A stretch of 13,702 bases of DNA from an uncultured Rikenellaceae bacterium. Its GTDB lineage: Bacteria; Bacteroidota; Bacteroidia; Bacteroidales; Rikenellaceae. Of the stretch, positions 1-6,499 are shown one piece after another. Numbering within the stretch: position 1 is the first letter of the stretch; the number at the start of each line of letters is the position of its first letter. The stretch covers positions 1-13,702 of the forward strand of contig CAJURV010000055.1 of NCBI GenBank assembly GCA_910588925.1, read 5' to 3'. Made by a program: the position numbers and the translations under genes. The notes under the pieces were generated by a model that saw only the letters and a list, made by a program, of their open reading frames with translations, was not told where the DNA came from and searched no databases.

Positions 1-313
1 TATTACTGCACTGTAATTTGTATGCTGTTTTTGCAGTTCGGTTTTGAAATTACAACTTAGGCTCTGTCGCGCCTTGCGGTGGGCACACCTCGCGGTGGGC
101 AGGGGGGCTTTGTGTTTAGCGGTGCCATGGGTGTTCGGGTGAGCACGTTATGTTTGCCGATGCGGAGGAAGCGGAGTAGTGTTTGGTTTGGCGGAGGTGT
201 TTCGGTAGGGTCGTTATCCGTTTAAAAGAGAGTGGTCAATACGCAATCTATTTAAAATGAATTATCTGTCATTCCCCATTGATAAACGCCGAGCCGCGCG
301 ATATCGTTCGCAC
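1..313. other. gene-free left edge
   Basis: No open frame here resembles a protein on either strand. The plus strand is rich in G and T. Two things stand out. Near-identical 13-base direct copies (C-T/C-GCGGTGGGCA type) lie at 73-85 and 89-101, a 16-bp period. Two interleaved perfect inverted repeats lie at 5-10/32-37 and 12-19/47-54, an arrangement that could form an H-type pseudoknot in RNA. The window starts inside this spacer, so a neighbouring gene may lie just outside. Confidence 0.6.
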
Positions 314-347
314 AAAAAAATCCCTGCGACGCGTAATGTTCGCAGGG
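314..347 (-). terminator. intrinsic terminator of the Fe-S scaffold/GGGtGRT operon
   Basis: Read on the minus strand, a perfect 8-bp stem (CCCTGCGA at 340-347 rc, TCGCAGGG at 322-329 rc) with a 10-base loop is followed directly by a T7 tract (314-320). It lies 70 bp past the stop of the GGGtGRT gene. A second 7-bp hairpin (369-375/384-390, AGAGAGG type) sits between the stop codon and this terminator; on the plus strand it is followed by TTTT. Confidence 0.9.
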
Positions 348-417
348 ACTGAATGTATTTGTCTCAAGCCTCTCTGAATTAATAGAGAGGTTTTGGACAG
401 AATCTTGTCTGTGTAAA

Positions 418-1416
418 CTACTTGCTTGCCTCTTCCACAGCCACGGCCACGGCTACGGTAGCGCCCACCATGGGGTTGTTGCCCATGCCGAGGAAGCCCA
501 TCATCTCCACGTGAGCGGGAACGGATGACGAACCTGCGAACTGTGCGTCTGAGTGCATACGGCCCATAGTGTCGGTCATGCCGTAAGAGGCGGGACCTGC
601 GGCCATGTTGTCGGGATGGAGCGTACGACCGGTACCGCCGCCCGATGCCACAGAGAAGTATTTGCGGCCTATGGCGTTGCACTCCTTCTTGTAGGTGCCT
701 GCCACGGGGTGCTGGAAGCGGGTGGGGTTGGTGGAGTTACCGGTGATCGACACGTCCACGCCCTCGGCCATCATTATGGCTACGCCCTCGCGTACGTCGT
801 TGGCGCCGTAGCATTTAACCTTGGCGCGAAGACCTTCGGAATAGGCCTTTTCGCGTACCACTTTGAGTTCGCCAGTGTAGTAGTCGAAGTCGGTCTGCAC
901 GTAGGTGAAACCGTTTATGCGCGATATGATCATAGCCGCGTCTTTGCCCAAGCCGTTGAGGATGACTCGTAACGGCTCCTTACGCACCTTGTTTGCCTTT
1001 TCGGCGATTTTAATGGCTCCCTCTGCCGCCGCGAACGATTCGTGACCGGCAAGGAAAGCGAAACACTTGGTGTCGTCGCGGAGCAACATCGCAGCGAGGT
1101 TACCGTGGCCCAGGCCTACTTTGCGATCGTCTGCCACAGAGCCGGGGATGCAGAACGCCTGCAAGCCTTCGCCGATGGCTTCCGCCGCTTCCGCCGCGTT
1201 TTTAGAACCTTTCTTTATGGCTATTGCCGCGCCTACCACGTATGCCCATGCGGCATTCTCGAAGCAGATGGGCTGGGTCTCCTTACAGATGGCGTAAGGG
1301 TCGATGCCTTTGGAGTCGCAGATGGCTTTCGCCTCGTCTATATCTTTTATGCCGTAGCTGTTAAGAACGGAGTTGATCTTACCGATACGACGGTCGTAAC
1401 TTTCAAATAATGCCAT
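418..1416 (-). CDS. GGGtGRT family protein (function unknown)
   Basis: This 332-residue protein carries the motif that names the family, GGGTGRT, at residues 259-265 (ASGGGTGRTLHPD context). The family is a conserved cytosolic protein of about 330 residues in anaerobic Firmicutes and Bacteroidota, with no established activity. No signal peptide or membrane segment is visible. Glycine-rich stretches (GLGHGNLAAM 101-110, the motif itself, and GFLGMGNNPMVGAT 307-320) suggest nucleotide- or cofactor-binding loops, but this is inference. Seven cysteines (33, 44, 51, 89, 118, 202, 246) are scattered and do not form an obvious ferredoxin pattern. The ATG start is well placed after an A-rich leader. 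The gene lies 41 bp downstream of an IscU/NifU-like scaffold gene on the same strand and shares its terminator, so the two are almost certainly co-transcribed. The pairing suggests a role connected with an Fe-S cluster, perhaps as client or co-scaffold. Confidence 0.93.
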   Translation of the reverse strand: MALFESYDRRIGKINSVLNSYGIKDIDEAKAICDSKGIDPYAICKETQPICFENAAWAYVVGAAIAIKKGSKNAAEAAEAIGEGLQAFCIPGSVADDRKVGLGHGNLAAMLLRDDTKCFAFLAGHESFAAAEGAIKIAEKANKVRKEPLRVILNGLGKDAAMIISRINGFTYVQTDFDYYTGELKVVREKAYSEGLRAKVKCYGANDVREGVAIMMAEGVDVSITGNSTNPTRFQHPVAGTYKKECNAIGRKYFSVASGGGTGRTLHPDNMAAGPASYGMTDTMGRMHSDAQFAGSSSVPAHVEMMGFLGMGNNPMVGATVAVAVAVEEASK

Positions 1417-1457
1417 ATCTATTTTCTTTGTGTTTTGATGAGTGAAATGCCGTTATT

Positions 1458-2150
1458 TTACTTCTGACGCGGGTCGATATAAGACGCGGCGTCTGCAAAA
1501 CGACCGTATGTACCTTTGGCTTTCTCGAGCGCTTCCGCAGCGTCGGTGCCGTTTTTGACCATATCCATGAATTTGCCCATGTGGACGAATTCGTAGCCGA
1601 TCACTTCGCCGTCGGCGTCGAGAGCCATGCGGGTGCAGTAGCCTTCGGCCATCTCTAAGTAGCGTACGCCTTTGGCCAAGGTGCCGTACATGGTACCCAC
1701 CTGACTGCGGAGACCTTTGCCGAGGTCTTCGAGGCCCGCGCCTATGGGCAGCCCGCCTTCTGAGAACGCCGACTGGGTACGGCCGTAAGCTATCTGGAGG
1801 AAGAGTTCGCGCATGGCGGTGTTGATGGCGTCGCACACGAGGTCGGTGTTGAGAGCTTCGAGAAGCGTCTTGCCGGGCAATATTTCAGAAGCCATTGCAG
1901 CCGAGTGGGTCATGCCGGAGCAACCGATGGTCTCTACGAGAGCCTCCTGTATGATGCCGTCCTTGACGTTGAGCGTGAGCTTGCAGGCACCTTGTTGGGG
2001 GGCGCACCATCCCACGCCGTGAGTGAGGCCCGAGATGTCGGTCACCTGTTTCGATTTTACCCATTTGCCCTCCTGGGGGATGGGAGCACAGCCGTGGCAC
2101 TGGCCCTGCTTTACGACACACATGTGTTCTACTTCATGCGAATAAATCAT
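1458..2150 (-). CDS. IscU/NifU-like iron-sulfur cluster scaffold protein
   Basis: The central part (about residues 55-120) resembles the IscU/NifU N-terminal scaffold fold. C57 in the segment QQGACKLTL, C77 in ETIGCSGM and C106 in DLVCDAI fall where the three cluster-ligand cysteines of IscU lie. An extra cysteine cluster, C11 and CHGC (18-21), precedes the fold, and a roughly 110-residue C-terminal extension follows, so at 230 residues it is much longer than IscU (about 130). I chose the ATG at 2150. A TTG eight codons upstream is in frame, but its extension (KLIKTTS) looks like untranslated leader. No IscS, SufBCD or NifS gene is nearby. The next gene downstream, 41 bp away, is a GGGtGRT protein. 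This wider family is usually annotated simply as an Fe-S cluster assembly scaffold; a specialised client rather than general assembly is inferred. Confidence 0.87.
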   Translation of the reverse strand: MIYSHEVEHMCVVKQGQCHGCAPIPQEGKWVKSKQVTDISGLTHGVGWCAPQQGACKLTLNVKDGIIQEALVETIGCSGMTHSAAMASEILPGKTLLEALNTDLVCDAINTAMRELFLQIAYGRTQSAFSEGGLPIGAGLEDLGKGLRSQVGTMYGTLAKGVRYLEMAEGYCTRMALDADGEVIGYEFVHMGKFMDMVKNGTDAAEALEKAKGTYGRFADAASYIDPRQK

Positions 2151-2248
2151 GCTGGTAGTTTTTATAAGTTTCAATGTTCAGGGTGCCGGGAATCGTTCCG
2201 ATAAACGGCACCGTACCGTCGTCCCGGCATCATAAATGCGGAGGAGAC
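2151..2248 (-). promoter_or_regulatory. structured 5' leader of the Fe-S scaffold operon with possible leader peptide
   Basis: The expected transcript start lies near 2248, giving a leader of about 100 nt. It can form a perfect 8-bp stem (TGCCGGGA, 2222-2229 with 2184-2191) with a small ACGG/CCGT hairpin inside. A perfect 7-bp stem (2206-2212 with 2182-2188) competes for the same 3' arm, so the two folds exclude each other. The leader also contains a 20-codon open frame (ATG ATG at 2233, TGA at 2171-2173), rich in arginine, ending 20 bp before the scaffold start. No T-tract follows the hairpins, so an intrinsic attenuator is not supported. Function is inference. Confidence 0.4.
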
Positions 2249-2254
2249 CGTTTG

Positions 2255-2286
2255 CAAAGATACTATTTATCCGAAAAAGAACGAAA
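2255..2286 (-). promoter_or_regulatory. promoter of the Fe-S scaffold/GGGtGRT operon
   Basis: On the minus strand a perfect Bacteroidota -7 element, TATCTTTG (2255-2262), follows TTTC (2283-2286) after 20 bp; TTTC is one base off the -33 consensus TTTG. It lies about 105 bp upstream of the ATG at 2150. Confidence 0.7.
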
Positions 2287-2489
2287 CCTCAGCGAGTTTT
2301 TATTTTGCCCGTGAGAGCCGTGCCTTATGCCGGACAGAAAAGGGCGTGTGCGGTATATTTGTTGTCTTCATTCGGAATTTATGCGTTAAATATCTGTAGA
2401 ACGATATGTGTAATGTAGTTTGTAATTTATTGTGTGGTAATGTATTATACGAAGGCACTTATTTTTATTCATATTTTGTCGCAAAAATA

Positions 2490-2520
2490 TTTGCGGTTTA
2501 AAAAATTTGCCATATCTTTG
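2490..2520 (+). promoter_or_regulatory. tRNA-Asn promoter
   Basis: Exact match to the Bacteroidota primary sigma promoter: TTTG at 2490-2493, 19-bp spacer, TATCTTTG at 2513-2520. Transcription should begin about 18 bp before the mature tRNA. Confidence 0.88.
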
Positions 2521-2544
2521 CACTCGTAATCAATAGAACAACAT

Positions 2545-2618
2545 TCCTCGTTAGCTCAGTTGGTTAGAGCACCTGACTGTTAATCAGGGGGTCTTAGGTT
2601 CAAGTCCTAAACGAGGAG
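2545..2618 (+). tRNA. tRNA-Asn (anticodon GTT)
   Basis: A complete cloverleaf can be read. The acceptor stem is TCCTCGT (2545-2551) with ACGAGGA (2611-2617). The D stem is GCTC/GAGC, the anticodon stem CCTGA/TCAGG, and the anticodon GTT sits at 2579-2581. The variable loop has 5 bases, and the T arm is TTAGG-TTCAAGT-CCTAA. The discriminator is G (2618). The 3' CCA is not encoded (CAAG follows), so it must be added after transcription. The gene stands alone between its own promoter and terminator. Confidence 0.98.
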
Positions 2619-2623
2619 CAAGG

Positions 2624-2656
2624 AAAAGAGTTGCAAATTATTGCAACTCTTTTTTT
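2624..2656 (+). terminator. intrinsic terminator of tRNA-Asn
   Basis: A perfect 10-bp stem (AGAGTTGCAA 2627-2636 with TTGCAACTCT 2641-2650) with loop ATTA is followed by T6, and three further A-T pairs can extend it. It begins 6 bp past the tRNA. Confidence 0.93.
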
Positions 2657-2942
2657 GTTTCAGTTCTGAAAACATCTGGTGATGTTATTAGCAATGGTTG
2701 TACTATTAACGTGAGGTTGATGAATCTAAATTCAACTATTGTAGTACGACTATTTCCTGCAATCACAGCGATACGAAGTGCGGCTATCGCTTACGGCCGA
2801 ACAAACGTAAACGGTTGATGTCATTCGCTTCGTTCGTGCCGCCATTCGCTAAAAAGCCAAGCTCTTGATATAGTTACGCTGTCTTATGTTATTGATGCCG
2901 ATAGGCGTATGAGGCCGCCATGTTGCAGTTCGTGAGCCGACG
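2657..2942. other. gene-free spacer between tRNA-Asn and MATE gene
   Basis: Spacer of 286 bp with no coding frame that I recognise and no clear terminator for the leftward MATE gene. It contains a short direct repeat, CATTCGCT, at about 2822 and 2843. I looked for a copy of the tRNA 3' end, which would mark an integrated element, and found none. Confidence 0.5.
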
Positions 2943-4295
2943 TTATCTTTTGACCGTCCGGCGGTAGTAGGCGATTCCCACGGCGTCTGCGAGCAGCCAT
3001 CCTGCGGGGATCGACCACCATATCCCGTCTACGCCTACGGAGGGTATCGCAGCCAATGCGTATGCCAGTGCCACGCGCGTGCCCAATGAAATGACGGTCA
3101 GTATCACGGAGAAGCCGGGCATGCGCACAGCCCGGTAATATCCGTAAAGCAGAAAGAGCAATCCTATTCCGAAATAGAACGGCCCCTCCACATGCAGGTA
3201 CCTTACTCCCGTGTCTATTATATCGGTTTCGTCCGGGGAGACGAATATGGCCATGAGTTCTTCGGCAAACAGGAGCACGGCGGCCGATATCGCCGCACAG
3301 AACGCTGTCGATACCGCTACGGCGCGCCGTATGCCTTTTCGTATGCGCTCTTGCTTCCCGGCTCCGAAGTTCTGCGCTATGAACGTTGAGAATGCGCCTC
3401 CGAAATCCTGTACGGGCATGTAGGCGAACGAGTCTATCTTGACCGCCACGGCGAATGCGGCCATTACGACGGTTCCGAAGCTGTTGACAAGTCCCTGCAC
3501 CATCAGTATTCCGAAGTTCATTACCGATTGTTGCAGGCATGTGAGCGACGAGTATGAGGCTATCTCGCTCACCGTACGGCGTGTAAGGCGCATCTCTTTT
3601 CGTCTGGGGAGCAGATGGGGAAACCGTTTTGCGGTATAGAGGCATAATCCTGCGGCTGCCGCTCCCTGGGCCGCGACGGTTGCTGCGGCCGCACCAGCTA
3701 CTCCCCATCCGAACGAGACGATGAACAGTATGTCGAGTGCGATATTGAGTACGACGGAGAGGGCCAGGAACCACAGCGGCACCACCGAGTTGCCCACGGC
3801 ACGTAACAGCGATGCGTAGTAGTTGTATATGAAAGTAAACCCTATGCCCCAGAATATCACCCACAAGTAGTCGCGCATGAGCGGGTAGACGTCGTCGGGG
3901 ACGCATAATAGCGACATTATGGGGTCGATGAATATGAACGAGGCTATATTGAGCGATAACGATACTCCGCCTATGAGTATTAGCGACACGAATACCCCGC
4001 GTCTTAGCGCTCCGTAGTCGGATGCTCCGTAGTAGATAGAGAATAGGGCGCCGCTTCCCATGCAGAGCCCTAATATGACGGATGTTATGAATATTATCAA
4101 CGTGTATGACGCCCCTACCGCGGCGAGTGCGTCGGCTCCTATGAAGCGTCCTACTATCGCCGTGTCGGCGATATTGTAGAGCTGTTGGAGCATGTTGCCC
4201 GCCATTATGGGAAGGGCGAATAGCAACATGCCTCCGGTGATGCCTCCGGAGGTTAGGTCGCCTCTCGCATGCGATAATGACGTACGTCTGTACAT
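2943..4295 (-). CDS. MATE family efflux transporter
   Basis: This 450-residue integral membrane protein has the length and about 12 hydrophobic segments of the multidrug and toxic compound extrusion family. These antiporters use a Na+ or H+ gradient to export cationic drugs or metabolites. The first helix region has the family signature (FALPIMAGNMLQQLYNIADT, then VGRFIGADALAAVGAS, about residues 27-60), with the pseudo-repeat in the second half (QSVMNFGILMVQGLVNSFG, then MPVQDFGGAFSTFIAQNFGAG). The pattern is closer to the NorM/MepA-like branch than to the DinF branch. The ATG start lies 19 bp past the stop of the upstream thioesterase gene, so the two probably share a transcript. Substrate cannot be told from sequence. 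Confidence 0.93.
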   Translation of the reverse strand: MYRRTSLSHARGDLTSGGITGGMLLFALPIMAGNMLQQLYNIADTAIVGRFIGADALAAVGASYTLIIFITSVILGLCMGSGALFSIYYGASDYGALRRGVFVSLILIGGVSLSLNIASFIFIDPIMSLLCVPDDVYPLMRDYLWVIFWGIGFTFIYNYYASLLRAVGNSVVPLWFLALSVVLNIALDILFIVSFGWGVAGAAAATVAAQGAAAAGLCLYTAKRFPHLLPRRKEMRLTRRTVSEIASYSSLTCLQQSVMNFGILMVQGLVNSFGTVVMAAFAVAVKIDSFAYMPVQDFGGAFSTFIAQNFGAGKQERIRKGIRRAVAVSTAFCAAISAAVLLFAEELMAIFVSPDETDIIDTGVRYLHVEGPFYFGIGLLFLLYGYYRAVRMPGFSVILTVISLGTRVALAYALAAIPSVGVDGIWWSIPAGWLLADAVGIAYYRRTVKR

Positions 4296-4314
4296 GAGCG
4301 CGGTTAAGACCGTG

Positions 4315-4716
4315 TTACATGTTTTTGTCTATGACGTCCAACAGGGCTTTGGGCGGTCGTATGGCCTTGAATGTAGCGCTGTTCATGAACGCGAGGGTTA
4401 CGCTGCCGGTGGTCAGGGTGTCGCCGTCGCGCAACACCTCGTAGTCGAATATGCACCTGACGCCCGGACGCTCGCGCAGTGTCACGCGTATGGTGAGAAG
4501 GTCGTCGTAGTGGGCCGGAGTGCCGTAGTTTATGTTCACGTTGAGTACCGGGAGCATTACCCCTTGTTCCTCCAGTTCGAGGTTGGTTATTCCGAGAGAG
4601 CGTATCAGCTCGGTGCGGGCCATGTCGAAATATCTGACGTAATGCGCGTGGTAGAGAAAGCCCATGCGGTCGACGTCGCCGTACGGCACCCTTATGTTGT
4701 AGTCGTAGCTTATCAT
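4315..4716 (-). CDS. acyl-CoA thioesterase, hot-dog (4HBT/YbgC-like) fold
   Basis: At 133 residues this is the usual size of the single-domain 4-hydroxybenzoyl-CoA thioesterase-like family, cytosolic enzymes that hydrolyse acyl-CoA thioesters. The N-terminal signature is clear: residues 12-34, with Y12-G-D-V-D16, G19, Y22-H23-A-H-Y26, and R28-Y-F-D-M-A-R34. D16 is the expected catalytic acid and H23 lies at the conserved histidine position. The rest follows the hot-dog pattern, with strands at INYGTPAHYDDLLTIRV and VRCIFDYEVLRDGDTLTTGSVTLAFM. It is the first gene of a likely two-gene unit with the MATE transporter (19-bp gap). I see no good TAnnTTTG promoter between it and the guaB terminator. 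In some bacteria YbgC-like enzymes are linked to the Tol-Pal system, but no tol gene is here. The substrate is unknown. Confidence 0.9.
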   Translation of the reverse strand: MISYDYNIRVPYGDVDRMGFLYHAHYVRYFDMARTELIRSLGITNLELEEQGVMLPVLNVNINYGTPAHYDDLLTIRVTLRERPGVRCIFDYEVLRDGDTLTTGSVTLAFMNSATFKAIRPPKALLDVIDKNM

Positions 4717-4732
4717 GATGTTATGATTGTAA

Positions 4733-4770
4733 TGTAATAATAAAGTCGGACGGCATTGAATCCGCCCGAC
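4733..4770 (-). terminator. guaB terminator
   Basis: On the minus strand a 9-bp stem (GTCGGGCGG with CCGTCCGAC, one G-U pair; 4762-4770 and 4745-4753) with an 8-base loop is followed by TTTATTATTA. It lies 66 bp after the guaB stop and just upstream of the thioesterase gene. The interrupted T-tract may allow some read-through. Confidence 0.7.
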
Positions 4771-4836
4771 CGGTTTCGGTGATGCCGTAGCTTCCGATAG
4801 TCGATATCAGGCCCGTCGTGCGAGCCGCAAACGCTG

Positions 4837-6306
4837 TTAATCCTGACGGCTGTAGTTGGGAGCTTCGCGCGTGATGGTGACATCGTGCGGATGGCTCTCC
4901 ATTATGCCTGACGAAGTGATGCGAATGAAGCGGGCCTTCTTGAGCGTCTCTATGTCTTGAGCGCCGCAGTAACCCATGCCGGCACGCAGACCGCCCACTA
5001 TCTGGTAGACCACCTCCGCTAGCAAACCTTTGTAGGGTACTCGGGCCGCTATACCTTCGGGCACCAGTTTCTTTACGTCGTCTTCCATGTCCTGGAAGTA
5101 GCGGTCCTTGGAGCCTTTCTGCATGGCTTCCAGAGAGCCCATGCCGCGGTACGACTTGAATTTACGACCGTTATATATGATGGTCTCTCCGGGGGATTCT
5201 TCTACGCCTGCGAACATTGAACCGGCCATTACCGAGTCGGCACCGGCCGCTATGGCTTTGACTATGTCGCCGGTGTAACGGATGCCGCCGTCGGCTATCA
5301 CCGGCACGCCTGTTCCTTTGAGCGCTTTGGCTACGTCGTAAACGGCATTGAGCTGTGGTACGCCTACGCCGGCTATCACACGTGTGGTACATATCGAACC
5401 CGGCCCTATGCCTACCTTTACCGCGTCGGCACCGGCCTCTACCAACATTTTGGCGGCTTCGGCGGTGGCTATGTTGCCCACTACCACGTCGAGCTGGGGA
5501 TATTTGGCCTTAACCGCTTTCAACATGTCTACGACACCCTTGCTGTGGCCGTGTGCTGTGTCTATCACTATGGCGTCGGCACCTGCCTTGACGAGGGCGT
5601 CCACACGCTCCATGGTGTCGTGGGTGACACCTACGCCCGCCGCTACGCGCAGACGGCCTTTGTCGTCCTTGCTGGCGTTGGGGTTGTCCTTGACCTTGCT
5701 TATGTCCTTGTATGTTATGAGCCCTTCCAGTTCACCCTTTTCGTTTACCACAGGCAGTTTCTCTATCTTGTTTTCGAGCAACAGATTGGCTGCCATGCGT
5801 ATGTCGGCGCTGGTGGTAGTGACGAGCTTTTCGGAGGTCATCACTTCCGATATGGGACGTTGCATGTCTGTCTGGAAACGGAGGTCGCGGTTGGTGACTA
5901 TGCCTATGAGCTTACGGCCCTCCACTACTGGTATGCCGCCTATTTTGTTCTCTTTCATAAGAGCCAGCGCGTCGCCCACGGTCTTGTTCTTGTCTATGGT
6001 GATGGGGTCGAATATCATGCCGTTTTCGGCCCTTTTGACCTTACGCACCTGTGCCGCCTGCTCCTCGATGGTCATGTTTTTGTGTATGACGCCTATGCCG
6101 CCTACGCGTGCCATAGCTATGGCCATGGCCGATTCGGTGACGGTGTCCATTGCCGCCGAGACTACGGGGGTGTTTATGCGTACGTTACGGGAGAAACGAG
6201 AGGCTATGTTCACGTTGCGGGGAAGTACCTCGGAATAGGCCGGGATGAGCAACACGTCGTCGAACGTCAAGCCCTCGGTCACGATTTTTTCATCAAGGAA
6301 CGACAT
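4837..6306 (-). CDS. guaB: inosine-5'-monophosphate dehydrogenase
   Basis: This enzyme oxidises IMP to XMP with NAD+, the committed step of guanine nucleotide synthesis, in the cytosol as a tetramer or octamer. The 489-residue length is typical. The N-terminal TFDDVLLIPAYSEVLPR and SAAMDTVTESAMAIAMARVGG segments are diagnostic. Two CBS domains (about 98-150 and 157-212) are inserted in the TIM barrel. The catalytic loop GPGSICTTR puts the nucleophile at C306. NAD-site D249 lies in VIDTAHGHS, the phosphate-binding segment is IADGGIRYTGD (337-347), and the flap Arg-Tyr dyad is R402-Y403. The ATG at 6306 gives the standard MSFLDEKIVTEGLTFDDV start. The gene appears monocistronic, with its own promoter element and terminator; guaA is not in the window. 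Confidence 0.99.
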   Translation of the reverse strand: MSFLDEKIVTEGLTFDDVLLIPAYSEVLPRNVNIASRFSRNVRINTPVVSAAMDTVTESAMAIAMARVGGIGVIHKNMTIEEQAAQVRKVKRAENGMIFDPITIDKNKTVGDALALMKENKIGGIPVVEGRKLIGIVTNRDLRFQTDMQRPISEVMTSEKLVTTTSADIRMAANLLLENKIEKLPVVNEKGELEGLITYKDISKVKDNPNASKDDKGRLRVAAGVGVTHDTMERVDALVKAGADAIVIDTAHGHSKGVVDMLKAVKAKYPQLDVVVGNIATAEAAKMLVEAGADAVKVGIGPGSICTTRVIAGVGVPQLNAVYDVAKALKGTGVPVIADGGIRYTGDIVKAIAAGADSVMAGSMFAGVEESPGETIIYNGRKFKSYRGMGSLEAMQKGSKDRYFQDMEDDVKKLVPEGIAARVPYKGLLAEVVYQIVGGLRAGMGYCGAQDIETLKKARFIRITSSGIMESHPHDVTITREAPNYSRQD

Positions 6307-6331
6307 ATCTTTATAGCTTTTTATATTTGTG

Positions 6332-6339
6332 CAAAGGTA
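6332..6339 (-). promoter_or_regulatory. guaB promoter -7 element
   Basis: TACCTTTG on the minus strand matches the Bacteroidota -7 consensus TAnnTTTG and ends 25 bp before the guaB ATG. No TTTG is present at the -33 position, so the promoter may need an activator or be of moderate strength. Confidence 0.65.
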
Positions 6340-6364
6340 AGGATTTTTTCGGAAACAGGCTCCT

Positions 6365-6383
6365 CTTAAAATGAAATTTTAAG
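6365..6383. promoter_or_regulatory. perfect palindrome upstream of guaB promoter
   Basis: CTTAAAAT-GAA-ATTTTAAG is an 8-bp perfect inverted repeat around a 3-base centre. Its near edge lies 25 bp upstream of the -7 element, just beyond the expected -33 position. This is where a dimeric activator or an UP-like element would sit. It could also be an AT-rich hairpin by chance. Confidence 0.35.
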
Positions 6384-6499
6384 CGATCCATTACTTTCCC
6401 GACCTAAAAGTTACCGGTAAAACATTATGTATCCCTACAATAGAACAAACAGGCTTTGCCGCCGGAGCAAAAGATACTCTGTCGCAAACGAGCCGGTGT

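Noticed and set aside
2545..2942. tRNA-Asn as an integration site of a mobile element
   Set aside because: No integrase, no repeated tRNA 3' end and no foreign gene cargo nearby; the adjacent genes look like core genes.
2884..3906. 340-codon minus-strand frame overlapping the MATE gene
   Set aside because: Arg-rich out-of-frame shadow of the MATE coding sequence.
5348..6369. Long open frames on the plus strand across guaB (up to about 296 codons)
   Set aside because: They are antisense to a complete, motif-verified guaB and their residue patterns are byproducts of its codon use.
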